DNA of 64,000 bases from Lepus europaeus. Taxonomy: Eukaryota > Chordata > Mammalia > Lagomorpha > Leporidae. Under the pieces are notes generated by a model, which saw only the letters and a list, made by a program, of their open reading frames with translations, was not told the origin of the DNA and searched no databases. The stretch covers positions 44,672,002 through 44,736,001 of the forward strand of contig NC_084831.1 in NCBI RefSeq assembly GCF_033115175.1. The letters run 5' to 3'. The position numbers and the translations under genes were made by a program. Each line of letters opens with the position of its first letter. The first letter of the stretch is position 1. This document shows, piece after piece, positions 10,545 to 22,300 of the stretch.

Positions 10545-10850
10545 AGGCTGGCGCTGTGGTATCTGCCTGCAGAGCCGGCATCCCATATGGGTGCTGGTTC
10601 AACTCCCGGCTGCTCCACTTCCAGTCCAGCTCCCTGCTAATGGCCTGGGAAAGCAGTGGAAGATGGCCCGAGTGCTTGGGCCCCTGCACTCATGTGGGAG
10701 ATCGGGAAGAAGCTCCTGGCTCCTGTTTGGCCAATTCCGGCCATTGCAGTCATTTGGGGAATGAACCAGTGGATGAAAGACCTCTCTCTCTGTCTCTCCC
10801 TCTCTGTGTCTGGTGCCTCTCAAATAAACAAACAAATCTTTAGAATAAAG
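10545..10850 (+). repeat. CSINE
   Basis: This copy runs from GGCTGGCGCTGTGGTATC to AAATAAACAAACAAATC. Confidence 0.9.
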
Positions 10851-10904
10851 GAAGATCACTTTGGCAGCAATACTGTAGGTTGGAATAAGAAAGACTAGAA
10901 GTAT

Positions 10905-11025
10905 GAAGGGGTCTTCAAAAGGTTCATGGGAAATGTGTATCATGACAAAACTATGCATGGATTTCACAGATTTTTTTGCACCAAAATAAATATTTTAATT
11001 CCATTTTCCACAAACTCCTTGAAAG
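10905..11025 (+). mobile_element. MITE-like element with terminal inverted repeats, copy 1
   Basis: The left end GTCTTCAAAAGGTTCATGGG (10911 on) is the imperfect inverse of the right end, CATTTTCCACAAACTCCTTG (11002 on). The core TATGCATGGATTTCA, then TTTTTTTGCACCAAAATAAA, is shared with the element at 34.09-34.25 kb. Confidence 0.65.
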
Positions 11026-11584
11026 AAATCATATATGAAATTCAGATAAATATTAAGGTAACCATGATGGCAATCTGTACTCAGATAGGGCAAGACATAG
11101 AAAAATGGATGAATTTGAGATAGAATACCATAATTTAAGGAATGGGCAAAGGAGACCAAGATGTGGCCAGACAGGTAGGAGGAAAACCAGGGGTACTGCT
11201 TCAGGGAAGCCAAAATAAGAGCATTACAAGAAAGGAGTGACCAACAATTAAATGCCTGTTCCAGGTAGAGGAAGGTAAGGATTGGAAGTGTTTACAAGAT
11301 TGAGAACCAAGGAGGCCCTGCCTGACCTTGGTAAAAGCCACCTGAGTAGGAGGGGTGGGGTGGGATGGGGTATATATGGCAGGGCAGAAGTACCAGGTTG
11401 CAAACAGGTAGAAATTAATGTGAAGGAAACAGAGCTGAGTTGGCTAATTCAGTCTAAAAGAATAGCGAAGACTGCCTGGAGGAGGCATTATCTAAGTGGA
11501 GCACTCAAAAACAAATCAGAGTTAGCTAGACAGACGCAGAGGACAACATAAGCAGAGGATGAAACACGTACAGTTGCCCTTTGG

Positions 11585-11750
11585 GGACACGAAAATTAAC
11601 TGTGTGACTTTGGGTGGTTACTTCATTTTCTCATCAATAAAATGAGGGTGGATAATAGTGATAGTATTTGTTTCTCAAGATTATTGACAAAATACGAGAT
11701 AATGTATGTAAATACCTGGCACATATTAGACTCAGTTAGTGAGAGTTCAT
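11585..11750 (+). mobile_element. MIR
   Basis: It contains TGTGACTTTGGGTGGTTACTT and TCTCATCAATAAAATGAG, then ACCTGGCACATATTAGA. Confidence 0.75.
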
Positions 11751-11806
11751 CTCCCCCTCCTAGAAGTATCACGATGAAACAAAACTTGCAATTTAAAAAA
11801 AATGAA

Positions 11807-11812
11807 TTTAAT
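11807..11812 (-). terminator. LRP8: Candidate LRP8 poly(A) signal (ATTAAA)
   Basis: ATTAAA on the minus strand is followed within about 30 bases by a T8 run and then GTTTTGTTT, resembling a downstream GU/U-rich element. It is preceded by a GA-rich repeat. The position is consistent with a long LRP8 3' UTR, but no transcript end is available to prove it. Confidence 0.4.
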
Positions 11813-12265
11813 CTCTCTCTCTAGAAACAGTACACTGATTTTACCAATGTCCACATTTGGTTTTCAGTCTACCAAGATGACATCAGAACAGCCTGTGGGA
11901 TGCGGCATCCCCATCGCCAGACCCTTTGTTTCTGGAAGGGAAGCCAGACTGCAAAGGGCACCGAGTACAGAAGCTAACGGAATTGGGAATGACGAGACAA
12001 AAAGCAGAAATGGTTAGTGTGACCCAACATCCTAACATGCCTGCCTGTTATATCACATATGGTAATTTGGGGGCTAGGAGGCGACAAACAGGGAAAACCC
12101 CTTTGGATACAATGTGTGATGGAATTTACAAAGCAGTGCTGTACCCCCCCCCCCCCAAATTAACAACAGCTTGTGTGGAACAAAAGTCTTTTTAAAAGTA
12201 CATGGTTTGTACAGGTATTTGTGTCTCTTGTAGTTTTTGTAAAAAAAGTATCAAAACCTTGTCTT

Positions 12266-12268
<3 letters not shown>

Positions 12269-12304
<36 letters not shown>

Positions 12305-12305
12305 A
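12269..12305. repeat. (AT)14 microsatellite in probable LRP8 3' UTR
   Basis: An uninterrupted AT run spans 12269-12296, followed by GTATGTATA. Confidence 0.95.
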
Positions 12306-15300
12306 CAGGTGACTTTGTTAAAATTACTTTTTACAGCACAAAATGTTTGCGAATGCAGAGGGTGTCTGCTGATTCTTGACTGTGCACATAGTGCACAGCC
12401 TGAATGAACAGAGCTTCCTGATTTTTTGATACTAACTAAAAATTTGAAGCTGTGATCCCCGCACCTTCTCGATTCTCCATATCCTGAAAAATCCCCAATA
12501 CCCTAAAAATTCAGCATTAAAAGACTCTGATACTCTACCTTCATGCATTTATGGGAAAGGAAATGACTTACTCTGAAACCTTTAAGTGCTACCTCATTTC
12601 TATTCTGTGAAATGATGAGGGTGCGGCCGGAGTGCGGGGGTAGGGGAAGGCTCGTGTTCCCGCGCCCTCTCCCCAGTCCCAGCAGCATTTGACCGGACAG
12701 TGATGGGGCTCTCCTCTCCAGGCTCCATGTCTTCAACATTTCCAGTTTCCTTTCTCACAGCTGAGAAACCCTAGGAGGGTGTTGACTCCATGGCATATTT
12801 CTGTGAAAATCTCATTGCCTTTATCTTAGTTGTCACTGACCGTATCAAAAATCTTCAATTCAGATATCTGAAGAGCAGTCAACAGTTCCCTTTGGCCACT
12901 GGAAAGCTTGAGGCTGACTCACGTCGCATCTGCAAAGTGCTGGGGGTGCATCCAGGAAAATTTTCCGTGATGCACTTAGTTTCTTGTACACAGTAAACAG
13001 CCAAGCAAAGTTTGCTTCATTGAGCTGTAATTTAAATATAAGTATTTTATAAAGTGCTTACATTGAACCTGTCTTTCCATCTAGCCTCATGTCTTGCTAA
13101 GTCCCCTTTGGAGCCTTTGTTCCAGTGAAGATCAAGTATGTGCAGTTCTTTAAAGTCCCAGTGCTATTTTATGCCTGTTTCCTTGGCCTTGGACTGTGGC
13201 CTGGACTATTCTCAGTGTTTAAGACTTCGTGTAGGGTCACTTCTCCTGTGATGACCTCGTCCCTCATCTCCTCAGGTAGAGTGGGCTTTGTGCCCTCACT
13301 GTGCTCTGAGTAGAATCTATTCCTTATTCCCACGTCTTCCTCTACTACTCCGTCAGACAGGAAATGGCAGATTGGCTTTACATCTGCAGTGCCCGGCACA
13401 CCGTCAGCACCTAGAGACCCTTCTAGAGAACGAATACACTACAGTCATGTAGAGAACTGGTGGGATCAAGAGTACTTATTGCCATAATTTAATTCTCTTT
13501 TTTCCAGTTGAGGTTTCAGATTATTTCAATCTGTTTTATAAATAATCATGCTATCAAGAGTGAATAAATAAAGTTTTCATATTCTCAGTTTTCACAAGGC
13601 CATTCCTGCCAGTGCTTTTATAACTTCGCTGGAAAGATGGGCCATAGGAAAGACAATAGTCTGGTACAACCTTCAGGCAGCCCAAACTAGTCTCCTGCAG
13701 GAGGAAAGAGACTGGGACCTTTCTTTGAAATATTGCTGGGTATATTTTCTCTTTGCCTTATTGCCTCTAAGCTCTTTTTTTAGCTCCAGTCCAATGTCTC
13801 TCTGATCTATAAGTGACTGTAGATGCACAGGAGGCACAGGCAACAAAACGTAACCACCTCAGAGGGCGCTCCGAAACCCCCAGTGTGGGGGAGAGGGATC
13901 AGTTCTCAGATGAGTATCTCACCATTTGATTCTTGAAGGCCACGCCATAGCTGCCTCTTTCAAACTGCTGCTGCAGCATATTCAGGAAACACGGGTGTCT
14001 CTGAGGAAGCTGGGAATTTCACCATCGTTTGTAGACCTCAGTATTTTTTCTTCTGTGAAGGCCAGGAGTTTAGAAGCTACACATCAGCCACTGTTATCGC
14101 TTAATTCCCTGGAAAATTCAATTTCTTTGGAGGCAGGTTATACAAAAAGGCTCTTGTTTTGTATAATGTCAATGTTTTTCACTTTCATCATTTTCAGTGA
14201 AAAATAATTTTACTTTCCATTCTTGAAAGAATAGTAGCGATTTAGCTCCATAGGAGTTGGCCCCCTGTTCTCAACATTCTGTTTGCTCTTAGTCATTCTG
14301 GCTCAACTGCATTGACCCTCTCAGTCAGTGTTTCTGGAATATCAACGTAGCATTGTCAGGAAGAAACTGCCGCCTTGTACAAAACACTGCCCAAGCTCCA
14401 GAGCTCAGCGGTTTGCTTAAAGGTGTGGAGGAAGTCCCAGGAATAAGATGGTAGAACTTCGGAATGTCTGCCTGAAAATTCAAAGGGCATCACCCTGGTG
14501 AGACGGCCAAGCTTCACTGAGGATGGGGGTGGAGGCAATTGCTTGAGTGTGTCAAGTTCCAGGTATGTTATGTTTAGATACATGTCCTCCACTCCTAGTG
14601 GAGTGAAACACTCCCATGTTGCACTTGGTCCCTGGTTGTCTGGTGGGAGCAAAGTGGCAGAACAGCAGAGTCAAGAAAAGACCACACTTCCGATGAGAAA
14701 GCCAGAGGGGATTACATTGCTCCTGGGACTGTAGGATTATGTTTCCAATGGTAGATCCCACAAACAGAAAACAGCACTTCTTCCCACTTCCCCTAAGCCC
14801 CAGGAAAAGCAACGATGTCCATCATGGAAAAAATTTATACATACACCCAGATTTTTCCTTCTATGTACAAAGCAGTAAACCAAATCCCTGTGTGAATACA
14901 TACATCCAATATAATACTGTGTATGCCATTTCTCCCCTCAAATACGACTTTAAGTTTGGCCATCTTTTCTGACTAAAGCCAAAAATTAGTTTTATCTTTA
15001 TGAATATGTAAAGGTAAGACACCTGTTTATTACTTTAAAACATTTTCCTCCCTTGAAGGAAATGGAGAAATGGTGAGTAATAAAACCTATTCCATCATTC
15101 TTATCTTCATTCACAGCATGTCTCAGAGGTCCAGAGCCTGAGCCAGTCCCTACAGTAAACTTGGGTTGTTCTGGAAACATCTCCACTTATGTATATGGAT
15201 GATACACTTCAAGTTCAATCCAAGTGTCCTGAAGGAAACTGATGTCACTCAAAGAGCTGAACTTGAAAACAAGGAGTAGCTGAGGTTTCGGCATGTTCCT

Positions 15301-16268
15301 CCTGGAGCTCCCGAAAGCTCCTGGCACTGCGGGATGTCTGTGCACTGACCTTAACCACTGACAAGAAAGCCCAGGTGGGAGCCACAGCAGCCTGGAGGGA
15401 GTGGAAAGGCTTTCCTGCCTTAGGAGGGTCTCAGGAACAGCCAGGGGCGAGAAGATTTGCCTCTTTCACATGTGTTTGCACAAACCATGGTATCTATTTT
15501 CTGAGCTAAATTTCCAAAGGCTTTTCTGAAAATCACTCTTGTGGACTCTTTTAAAATAATTCGCTCTTTCTGTATTTGAACAATAGATACTGGTGTGCCT
15601 TTTCTCTACAGATCTGTCTCTCTCACATACTTGCATACATACAAGGACACACACCAAGTCTGTGTGGTGGGCCAATCATACCAAAAATAAATACTCTCAC
15701 TTCTCTAAATTATTTATAGAACTAATCTTATTTTTTAAAAATATGTTAATAAATAATCTAAAGGGGGGAGGGAATTGAAGTATTTTTCTTTTTTTTTTTT
15801 TACTTATGTTGATGAATAGCCACAAAGCATAATCATCTTATTTACAAAAAAAACCTCCAAACCCCTAAACCTAAAAAAGCCCCTAAAATCAAACATCCTC
15901 TGTAAATATAGTTTTTAGCTGATGAGTAAGGTTCTGTCCCCTGGGTGCCTGTTTGGTTATGTACATCATGTTAGTCACTTAACAGTAGCCAGCCCATGAA
16001 TTCCTCATGGGTAGTGCAACCAGTTAAAAAGTGTATAAAACATTATACATATAAAAACTCTCACATCCTTTGGATGTTTGCAGTTCATCATAACTTTGTG
16101 GTTACCTTTCCGCAACATAAATTAAAAAAAAAAAAAAAAAAAGACACACACCCACATACACACGCACACAGACCCATATACAGAAACTCATCCACCCTGT
16201 CCTACACCATCCACAGAGTCTAGTGCATGGGACTGAATTCCATGAGGCACGAAGGGGTGGTCCCATCC

Positions 16269-16307
16269 TCAAGGCAGTCCATCATCTTCAATGCTTAATG
16301 CCACTCG
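16269..16307 (-). CDS. LRP8: LRP8 exon 20: terminal coding exon
   Basis: The 39 bases encode [12 protein letters not shown] and a TGA stop. The acceptor is GTCTCCCCAG. The exon can splice to exon 19 (KCK|RVALS) or to exon 18 (YPA|RVALS), both in phase 0. It then runs into the long 3' UTR. Confidence 0.95.
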   Translation of the reverse strand, partial: RVALSIEDDGLP

Positions 16308-19300
16308 CTGGGGAGACAGACCAAAGAAATCATTATTAGACCCATGAGAGCTCCTATTTATTATCAGCAAAGTATTAGACACACTGCTGCTTTACAGGTG
16401 TTGGCTCACATCATCTTCAAGCTATTTCAAGAGACAAGATTATCATTTTTACTTTACAGATGTGAGAACTGAGACTCAGTGAACTTAAGTAATGCTTGTT
16501 CTGGATCACACAGCAAGAGGCTAAACTGAATTTCAGTGTGAATCCAGAACTGGAGCTTTTTTCCTCATTGTCCTCTGTCACACTTTGTAAAGGAGAGATC
16601 TAAACATTCTCTCTCTCTCTCTTTTTTAAATGTGTAGGAAAGATACGGCTCTTCTCTGGTTGGCAGATATTCTTTTTCTTCTACTTTTGAATTGGATTTT
16701 TAAACATTCTGAATCCTCCCTTCTATGACTTTGGATTTGGTCCACTTCAGTGGGTTGGCTTTGGCAAGTGTTAAATCCCAGGCTATTACTACCTGTCTTC
16801 AGCATGCTAATCACAATTAGGAGGGTGATAGGCTGCTCCTCTTTCAGTGATGACACAGAACTGGAAGGCCTTGCAGGTCAATGGAGTCTGATCCCTCTCT
16901 CCCTCACCTCTGCTTCCCAGTGATTAGCCACTAGGTTCCCCTTGGACCACTAGGTGATGAGCACCCTAACCCCTGAGCCTGTCTATTCCATTTTGGATGG
17001 TGGACTTAAATTCTTTCCTGTGTTGATGTGGAATCTGTTTCTATCTTCCAATGTTTCCTGAATCCTATCTCTCAGACTTGGAGTTCTCTCCACAGGACAA
17101 CCCTGCAAATTTACAGACAGTGTTTGAATTCCAGTCCCTTCATTTGTAGCCCTCTCTTCCTCCAGAACACACATATAGCTCTCCCCAACTATTCCTGATG
17201 TAATCTTGTTTGCCACTCATCCATTCCCTCCTTGGACTGAACTTCATTTCGGTATCTTTCTTATAGCTATGTAGATCTGGGCTAGTCACTTCACTTATCT
17301 GAGCCTTAGTTTCATCATCTGTCAAATGGGAATAATACTAGGACTTACCTCATAGGGTTGTTGGGGAATCAAATGAGATGTTTAAGATAGTACCTAACAT
17401 GTATGGGGTCCACAGTATTCTACACCAACCTAGTCAGTGTAAGATAGAACCAGGCCAATGTGCTTCATCTCTGAAGAGTCTACATATGATGAAAAGTGAC
17501 TCCACTGCCTCTGACATCAGCTTTGCGTTGTGGTTTCCCATGGATGCAATGGCTGTGCCTCACCAGCATAGATGTTTGGGACTGTGGTATTCTAGGGCAG
17601 CCTTACAGCCACCCTCCCCCTGTCTCCAAGACAGATCCCTAGATCAAAGCCAGGCCCCAGTAGTGACGACAGAGCTAGGACAGGGACAGAGGAGACAACA
17701 GATTGCTGAGAACACCAGTTTCCAGAGCTTCACGGCTGTTCACTCCAGGATGGAACAGCAAGAACATGGGCTTCTGTGTACATACGGACTCGAGCTTGAG
17801 CCCTGGTTCTGCCACTTGCTGACTGTGGTCTTGGACAAGTTATTCCATCCCTATGAGTCTCAGTTTCCTCATCTGCAAAGTGGGGCTAAAAATAGCAACT
17901 TTAAAAGGTTACTGTGAAGAGTAAATGAGAAAATGTAGCAAACCTGAGACCCGTCTCTAACACATAGTAGGTGGCATCCAACTGAAGATCAGCTCCTCAT
18001 TCTACTACTCTTTCTCTGCAGGTGGTAGGAACTTATTATTTGGGCCTTAGATACATCAGGAACAACTCCCCCAGTCATTTCCTTCTCTGGCAACAATGCT
18101 ACTTTACAGGTGCAGAGTGCTTCAAAGCACTCTCACAGGTGCTGTATTTATTGCCTTGGACTTTTTGAAACCCAGAGGCCGACAGAATTATTATTCTCAT
18201 TTTACAAATAAAATGGATAGAGAGCAGTGACTAAGATCACAGGGCTTTGACATGTGGAGCTGGGATTCATCTTACTCCAAGCTCAATGCTCCTTCCACTG
18301 TGTCCCCTCCGATTAAATGGTTAAGCAGCCGATTGCTTGCATCAGCCAAGATTAAGCATCGTCTCGGCCCTCTGCTCACCCTTTACTTGCTCCATTCACT
18401 TCCCATGTCCCCCTTCATAAACAGTTTGCTTCAATAGCAAGTCTACATGCCCTGCCCCATATTTGGTCACTTTCTTAACGCATGCCAGTTCCTGGGTCTG
18501 CGACTAACCCATGTTTCCTCTTTTCCCCCGACACCCAGCTTAGAATGTGCAGCCTTCTAAAACCAGAAAGCCTTCCGGGATTGAGTGCACCTGCCTGAGT
18601 CCATGCCCTCACTCACCAGCCCCTCAGACTCAGAGTGGCACTGCCCTACCTTGCACTTGACGACAGGCAGCTCGGAAAGAGGGTTCTTCGGGAGTTGGTG
18701 CAGCTGTGACCTTGGTTCCCCAGGCAAGACAAAAAGCTCCTTGAGGGCAGGGGCTGATTCTTCCAGTTCTCTGGTCTCCCCCAGACAGGGCTCTGCCCAC
18801 AGTGGGCGATCAAAGCTGCTGATTGCCTGACAGGGGGATGGACTGGATGACCCCTGTGGTCACACTCAGCCCCCTGGCTCTGCTATGCAACAATGACTTC
18901 ATGGCCCTTGCTCCCCCAACAAGTCATGGTCTGTGACGCCTCTAAGTCTTCGCCCATGCTTCTGTCTGGAGTGCCATTTCCCTCCTTTTCGGCCTGGAAA
19001 ACTGCTATTAATCTTTCAAAAGCTTGTTCATCTGTTACCCTCTCTGTAGTTCTTGACTGATTCCCCAAACAGAATTAACAGTTCCCTGTTGATGTTTCCT
19101 TAGCATTTGTTCAATAAATATTTGTTGGAAACTAGCTATGCTGTGCCAGGCACCAGGAAAACATTATTCCACCCTCAAGGATCTCACGGTCTAATGGGAA
19201 GATCTCTAGGAAAAGATAAGTGAATGACCATGTGACAAGTGCTGTGATGGAGAAAGCCCAGGGGATTGTGGGAGAGAGAAGAAAGCCAGGGAAAGCTTCC

Positions 19301-22300
19301 TAGGATAGAGGACTCCTGAGCTTCCGCCAGGGTACTTGGCGCACAGTTGTGCAACTGTGTGTGAATATTTCAAATTTCCCACCAGGCCCTTGGGAGCAGG
19401 TACCTTCCTTATTTATTCTGGACGTGTGATAGCTAATGTGATGCTTGGCATATGTTTGAGTTAAATGGCCACAGTTACTCTTCCTGGCCAAAGGTTCTGA
19501 AAACTTAGCAGAAAGATAATTGGCCAGGAAGAGCTGTTAGGTACAAGGTGGTCCTGACACCTGTTCTACCCCAACCACTTGCCCCAGCACGTCTGTGTTC
19601 CCCAGAGCCTAGAACAGTGCCTGGTACATGGTAGGATCTTGATAAATGAAGAGAGGAGGAAGGGAGAAAGGGAGGGAAGATGGAGAGAAGTAGGGAAGAA
19701 GGAAGGACAGATGGACGGGCAGGCAGATGGAAGGCAGGGCAGATGTGAATTCTCCAACAAGGACTACTTACTGCAGGATAGACATGGCCGATCTGAGCAG
19801 TTCTCCCTATGTGGAGTTCATCATCATCTTCTTCTTCCGTTGTTTTCCTGTACACCGGGTTGTCAAAGTTCATACTCTTGGTGTTCTTCCGCTTCCAGTT
19901 TCTCCAGATCAGGTAGCCACTCGTGCACAGCAGGGCCAAGACCACTGAGGAGGGGACATGTTGCACTGAAACTCTGCAGGCTCCAGCCCACTGCCCAGGC
20001 ATCAGTACCTATCTTGCCACCTCCCCAGTTTTAGTCCCCTTTGCCCCTCTCAGGCTCTGGGTCTGTGTGTTCTTTTCTGCTGCCCTTTTCCCATCTCTCC
20101 TTTTCTTCAATAAATACTAATCTCTCTTCTTCTTTTTTAAAGATTTTTTTTATTTATTTGAAAGACAGAATTACAGGGAGAAGCAGAGACACACAGAGAG
20201 GTCTTCCATCTGCTGGTTCACTCCTTAGATGGCCACAATGGCTGGAGCTAAGCTGATCCAAAGCCAGGAGCTTCTTCCAGGTCTCCTACATGGGTGCAGA
20301 GGTCCAAGGACTTGGGCCATCTTCTACTGCTTTCATAAGCCATAGCAGAGAGCTGGATCGGAAGAGGAGCAGCCAGGACTCAAACCGGCACCGATATGGG
20401 ATGCACAGTGCCGGCCCCATATAACTACTAATCTTTCAAGATCCAGCTCAGATGTGAAGTCTTTCCCACCTGCCCTGGGCAGTCAGTTGCTCCCTTAGCT
20501 GTGCTCCCAGATCACAGTGTCTTACTCAGTACAGGTGTAGCCACACCCTTTGAGGACAGACTGCCTTAGTTATCTCTCTAAGTCCAGTGCCTGGCATGTC
20601 TTGAACCAATGAGTAGATTTCTTGGCCACACCTCTGCCCTCCCCACTGCTTCCCTGGATCTCTAAAAAAACCACTCTATCCCAGAGTTGGAGGGAGGAGC
20701 ATTCCTTTCCATAGTGGTGGCTCCATCAGAATCAATAGCTTTCTTTTCATTTGTTAAAGATGTATTTATTGGGGCAGCATTGTGGCATAGTAGGCTAACT
20801 TCTGCCTGCAGTGCTGGCATCCTTTATAGGCACTGGTTTGTGTCTCAGCTGCTCCTCTTCCAATCCAGCTCTCTGCTTATAGCCTGTGGAGGATGGCCCA
20901 AGTGCTTGGGCCCTGCACCCACGTGGGAGACCTTTAGGAGGCTCCTGGCTCCTGGCTTCGGATCAGCCTAGTTCCTGCTGTTGCAGCCATTTGGGGAATG
21001 GACCAGTGGATGGAAGATTTTTCTGTCTCTACCTTTCTCTGTAGCTCTGCTTCAAATAAATAAATAAATAAATAAATAATCTTTAAAAAAAAAAAAAAAA
21101 AAAAGGATGTACCTATTAGAAAGAGAGAGAGAGAGAATCTTCCATCTGCTGGTTCACTCCCCAAATGCCTGCAATAGCCAGGTCTGGGCCAGGATGAGCC
21201 AGGAGCCAGGAACTCCATCCTGGTCACCCACGTGGGTGGCAGGGGACTAAGTAACTTCTGCCTTCCCAGGCTCATTAATGGGAAGCTGGATCTGAAGCAA
21301 AGCAGCTGGGACTTGAAACCAACACTCTGATATGGGATGCTGGCATCACAAATGGCGCTTAACCCACTGCACCACACCAGCCCTAATAGCTTTCTTTTTA
21401 AACAGCAATAACCAGTTAGAAAATGTAATGCAGTAGGAACACATTCACAATAGCCCAACAAAAGAAATCTAAAAATATCTGGGATAACCTAACAAGAAAT
21501 GTGTAAATCCTATGAGTTATAAAATTCTACTGGAGAACATAAAAGACTGAAATGGAAAGATAAGTCATGTTCCCGGATGGCAAGCTTCAATATTGTAAAA
21601 ATGTAAATGCTCCCACAGAATTTATATATGCAAAGCAATTTCAATGAAAACTGCATCACATTTTTTATAGATTTGGCAAGATTATTCTAAGGAGACACAA
21701 TAAAACAATAGCTGGGAAGATGTGAACATGACATAGCACAAAGTTGTGCTACTAATGTATAGGAATGGGCAAAGAACTGGCGGAGGACAGTAACCAGCCG
21801 GGAAGCAGACTAAAGTAGGTATGGGCAGGTACTTTATGGTAAAGATGGCAACTCAAGTCAGAGGAAAGGATGGACCACTCCGTAATGGTTTTGGGGAAAC
21901 TAGATAAGTATGTGGGAAAAAACCTGCTAAATCTCTACCTCATCCCATACTCTAAAATAAATCCCAGTGAATTAATATCTGAACCCTAAAATTAGTTTAC
22001 AGCAGAAGAAAACAGCAGGAGATAACTCAGAGTGATGCAGGCCTTCCTAAGCAAGATACAAAATCCAGAAATGGTAAAACCAAAGGTTGACAAAGCTGAT
22101 ATTGAAAATTTTTAGATTTATGCATGACCAATGACATCCTAAACAAATTTTAAAATCAAATGTCAGGCTAGAAGAAACTGTAACATATGTTATAAAGGTT
22201 TAATATTCATTATGTATAACTATTTCCACAAACAAAAACAACTAATAGTAAATAAGAAAAAATTGAAGAGGCAATTCATAAAGGATGAAATGTAAACAAA

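Larger units (their letters stand above)
9158..11806. other. LRP8-MAGOH intergenic interval
   Basis: The first 500 bases belong to the MAGOH CpG island. The rest holds a CSINE fragment (10317-10440), a full CSINE (10545-10850), a short element with terminal inverted repeats (10905-11025) and a MIR (11585-11750). I see no exon. Confidence 0.6.
11807..16268 (-). other. LRP8: Probable LRP8 3' UTR
   Basis: The stretch after the LRP8 stop (16269-16271) has no coding potential and no SINE copy. An ATTAAA hexamer at 11807-11812 (minus strand) is followed by T-rich and GT-rich sequence, which would give a UTR of about 4.45 kb. The known LRP8 3' UTR is several kilobases long, which fits. Inside it are a (TA)n tract near 12.27 kb, a C13 run near 12.14 kb, an A19 run grading into CA-rich sequence at 16.12-16.17 kb, and several AT-rich blocks. 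Earlier alternative poly(A) sites cannot be excluded. Confidence 0.55.
16308..18649 (-). other. LRP8: LRP8 intron 19
   Basis: The intron contains four MIR copies in mixed orientation and a short CT repeat near 16.61 kb. The rest is unremarkable. Confidence 0.8.
18827..19771 (-). other. LRP8: LRP8 intron 18
   Basis: This intron lies upstream of the alternative exon 19. It holds an L2 3' end, an old repeat-like stretch near 19110-19230, and a polypyrimidine tract (minus strand) at 19650-19745 just after exon 18. Confidence 0.8.

Noticed and set aside
18580-18649. Read-through of LRP8 exon 19 to a nearby stop as the C-terminus
   Set aside because: The in-frame continuation exists, but AAG|GTAGGGC is a good donor. 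The expected [13 protein letters not shown]-terminus is present as a separate exon at 16269-16307.
19505-20002. 165-codon frame treated as a single coding unit
   Set aside because: Only 19772-19944 is exon 18; the ends of the frame read through the acceptor and donor into intron.
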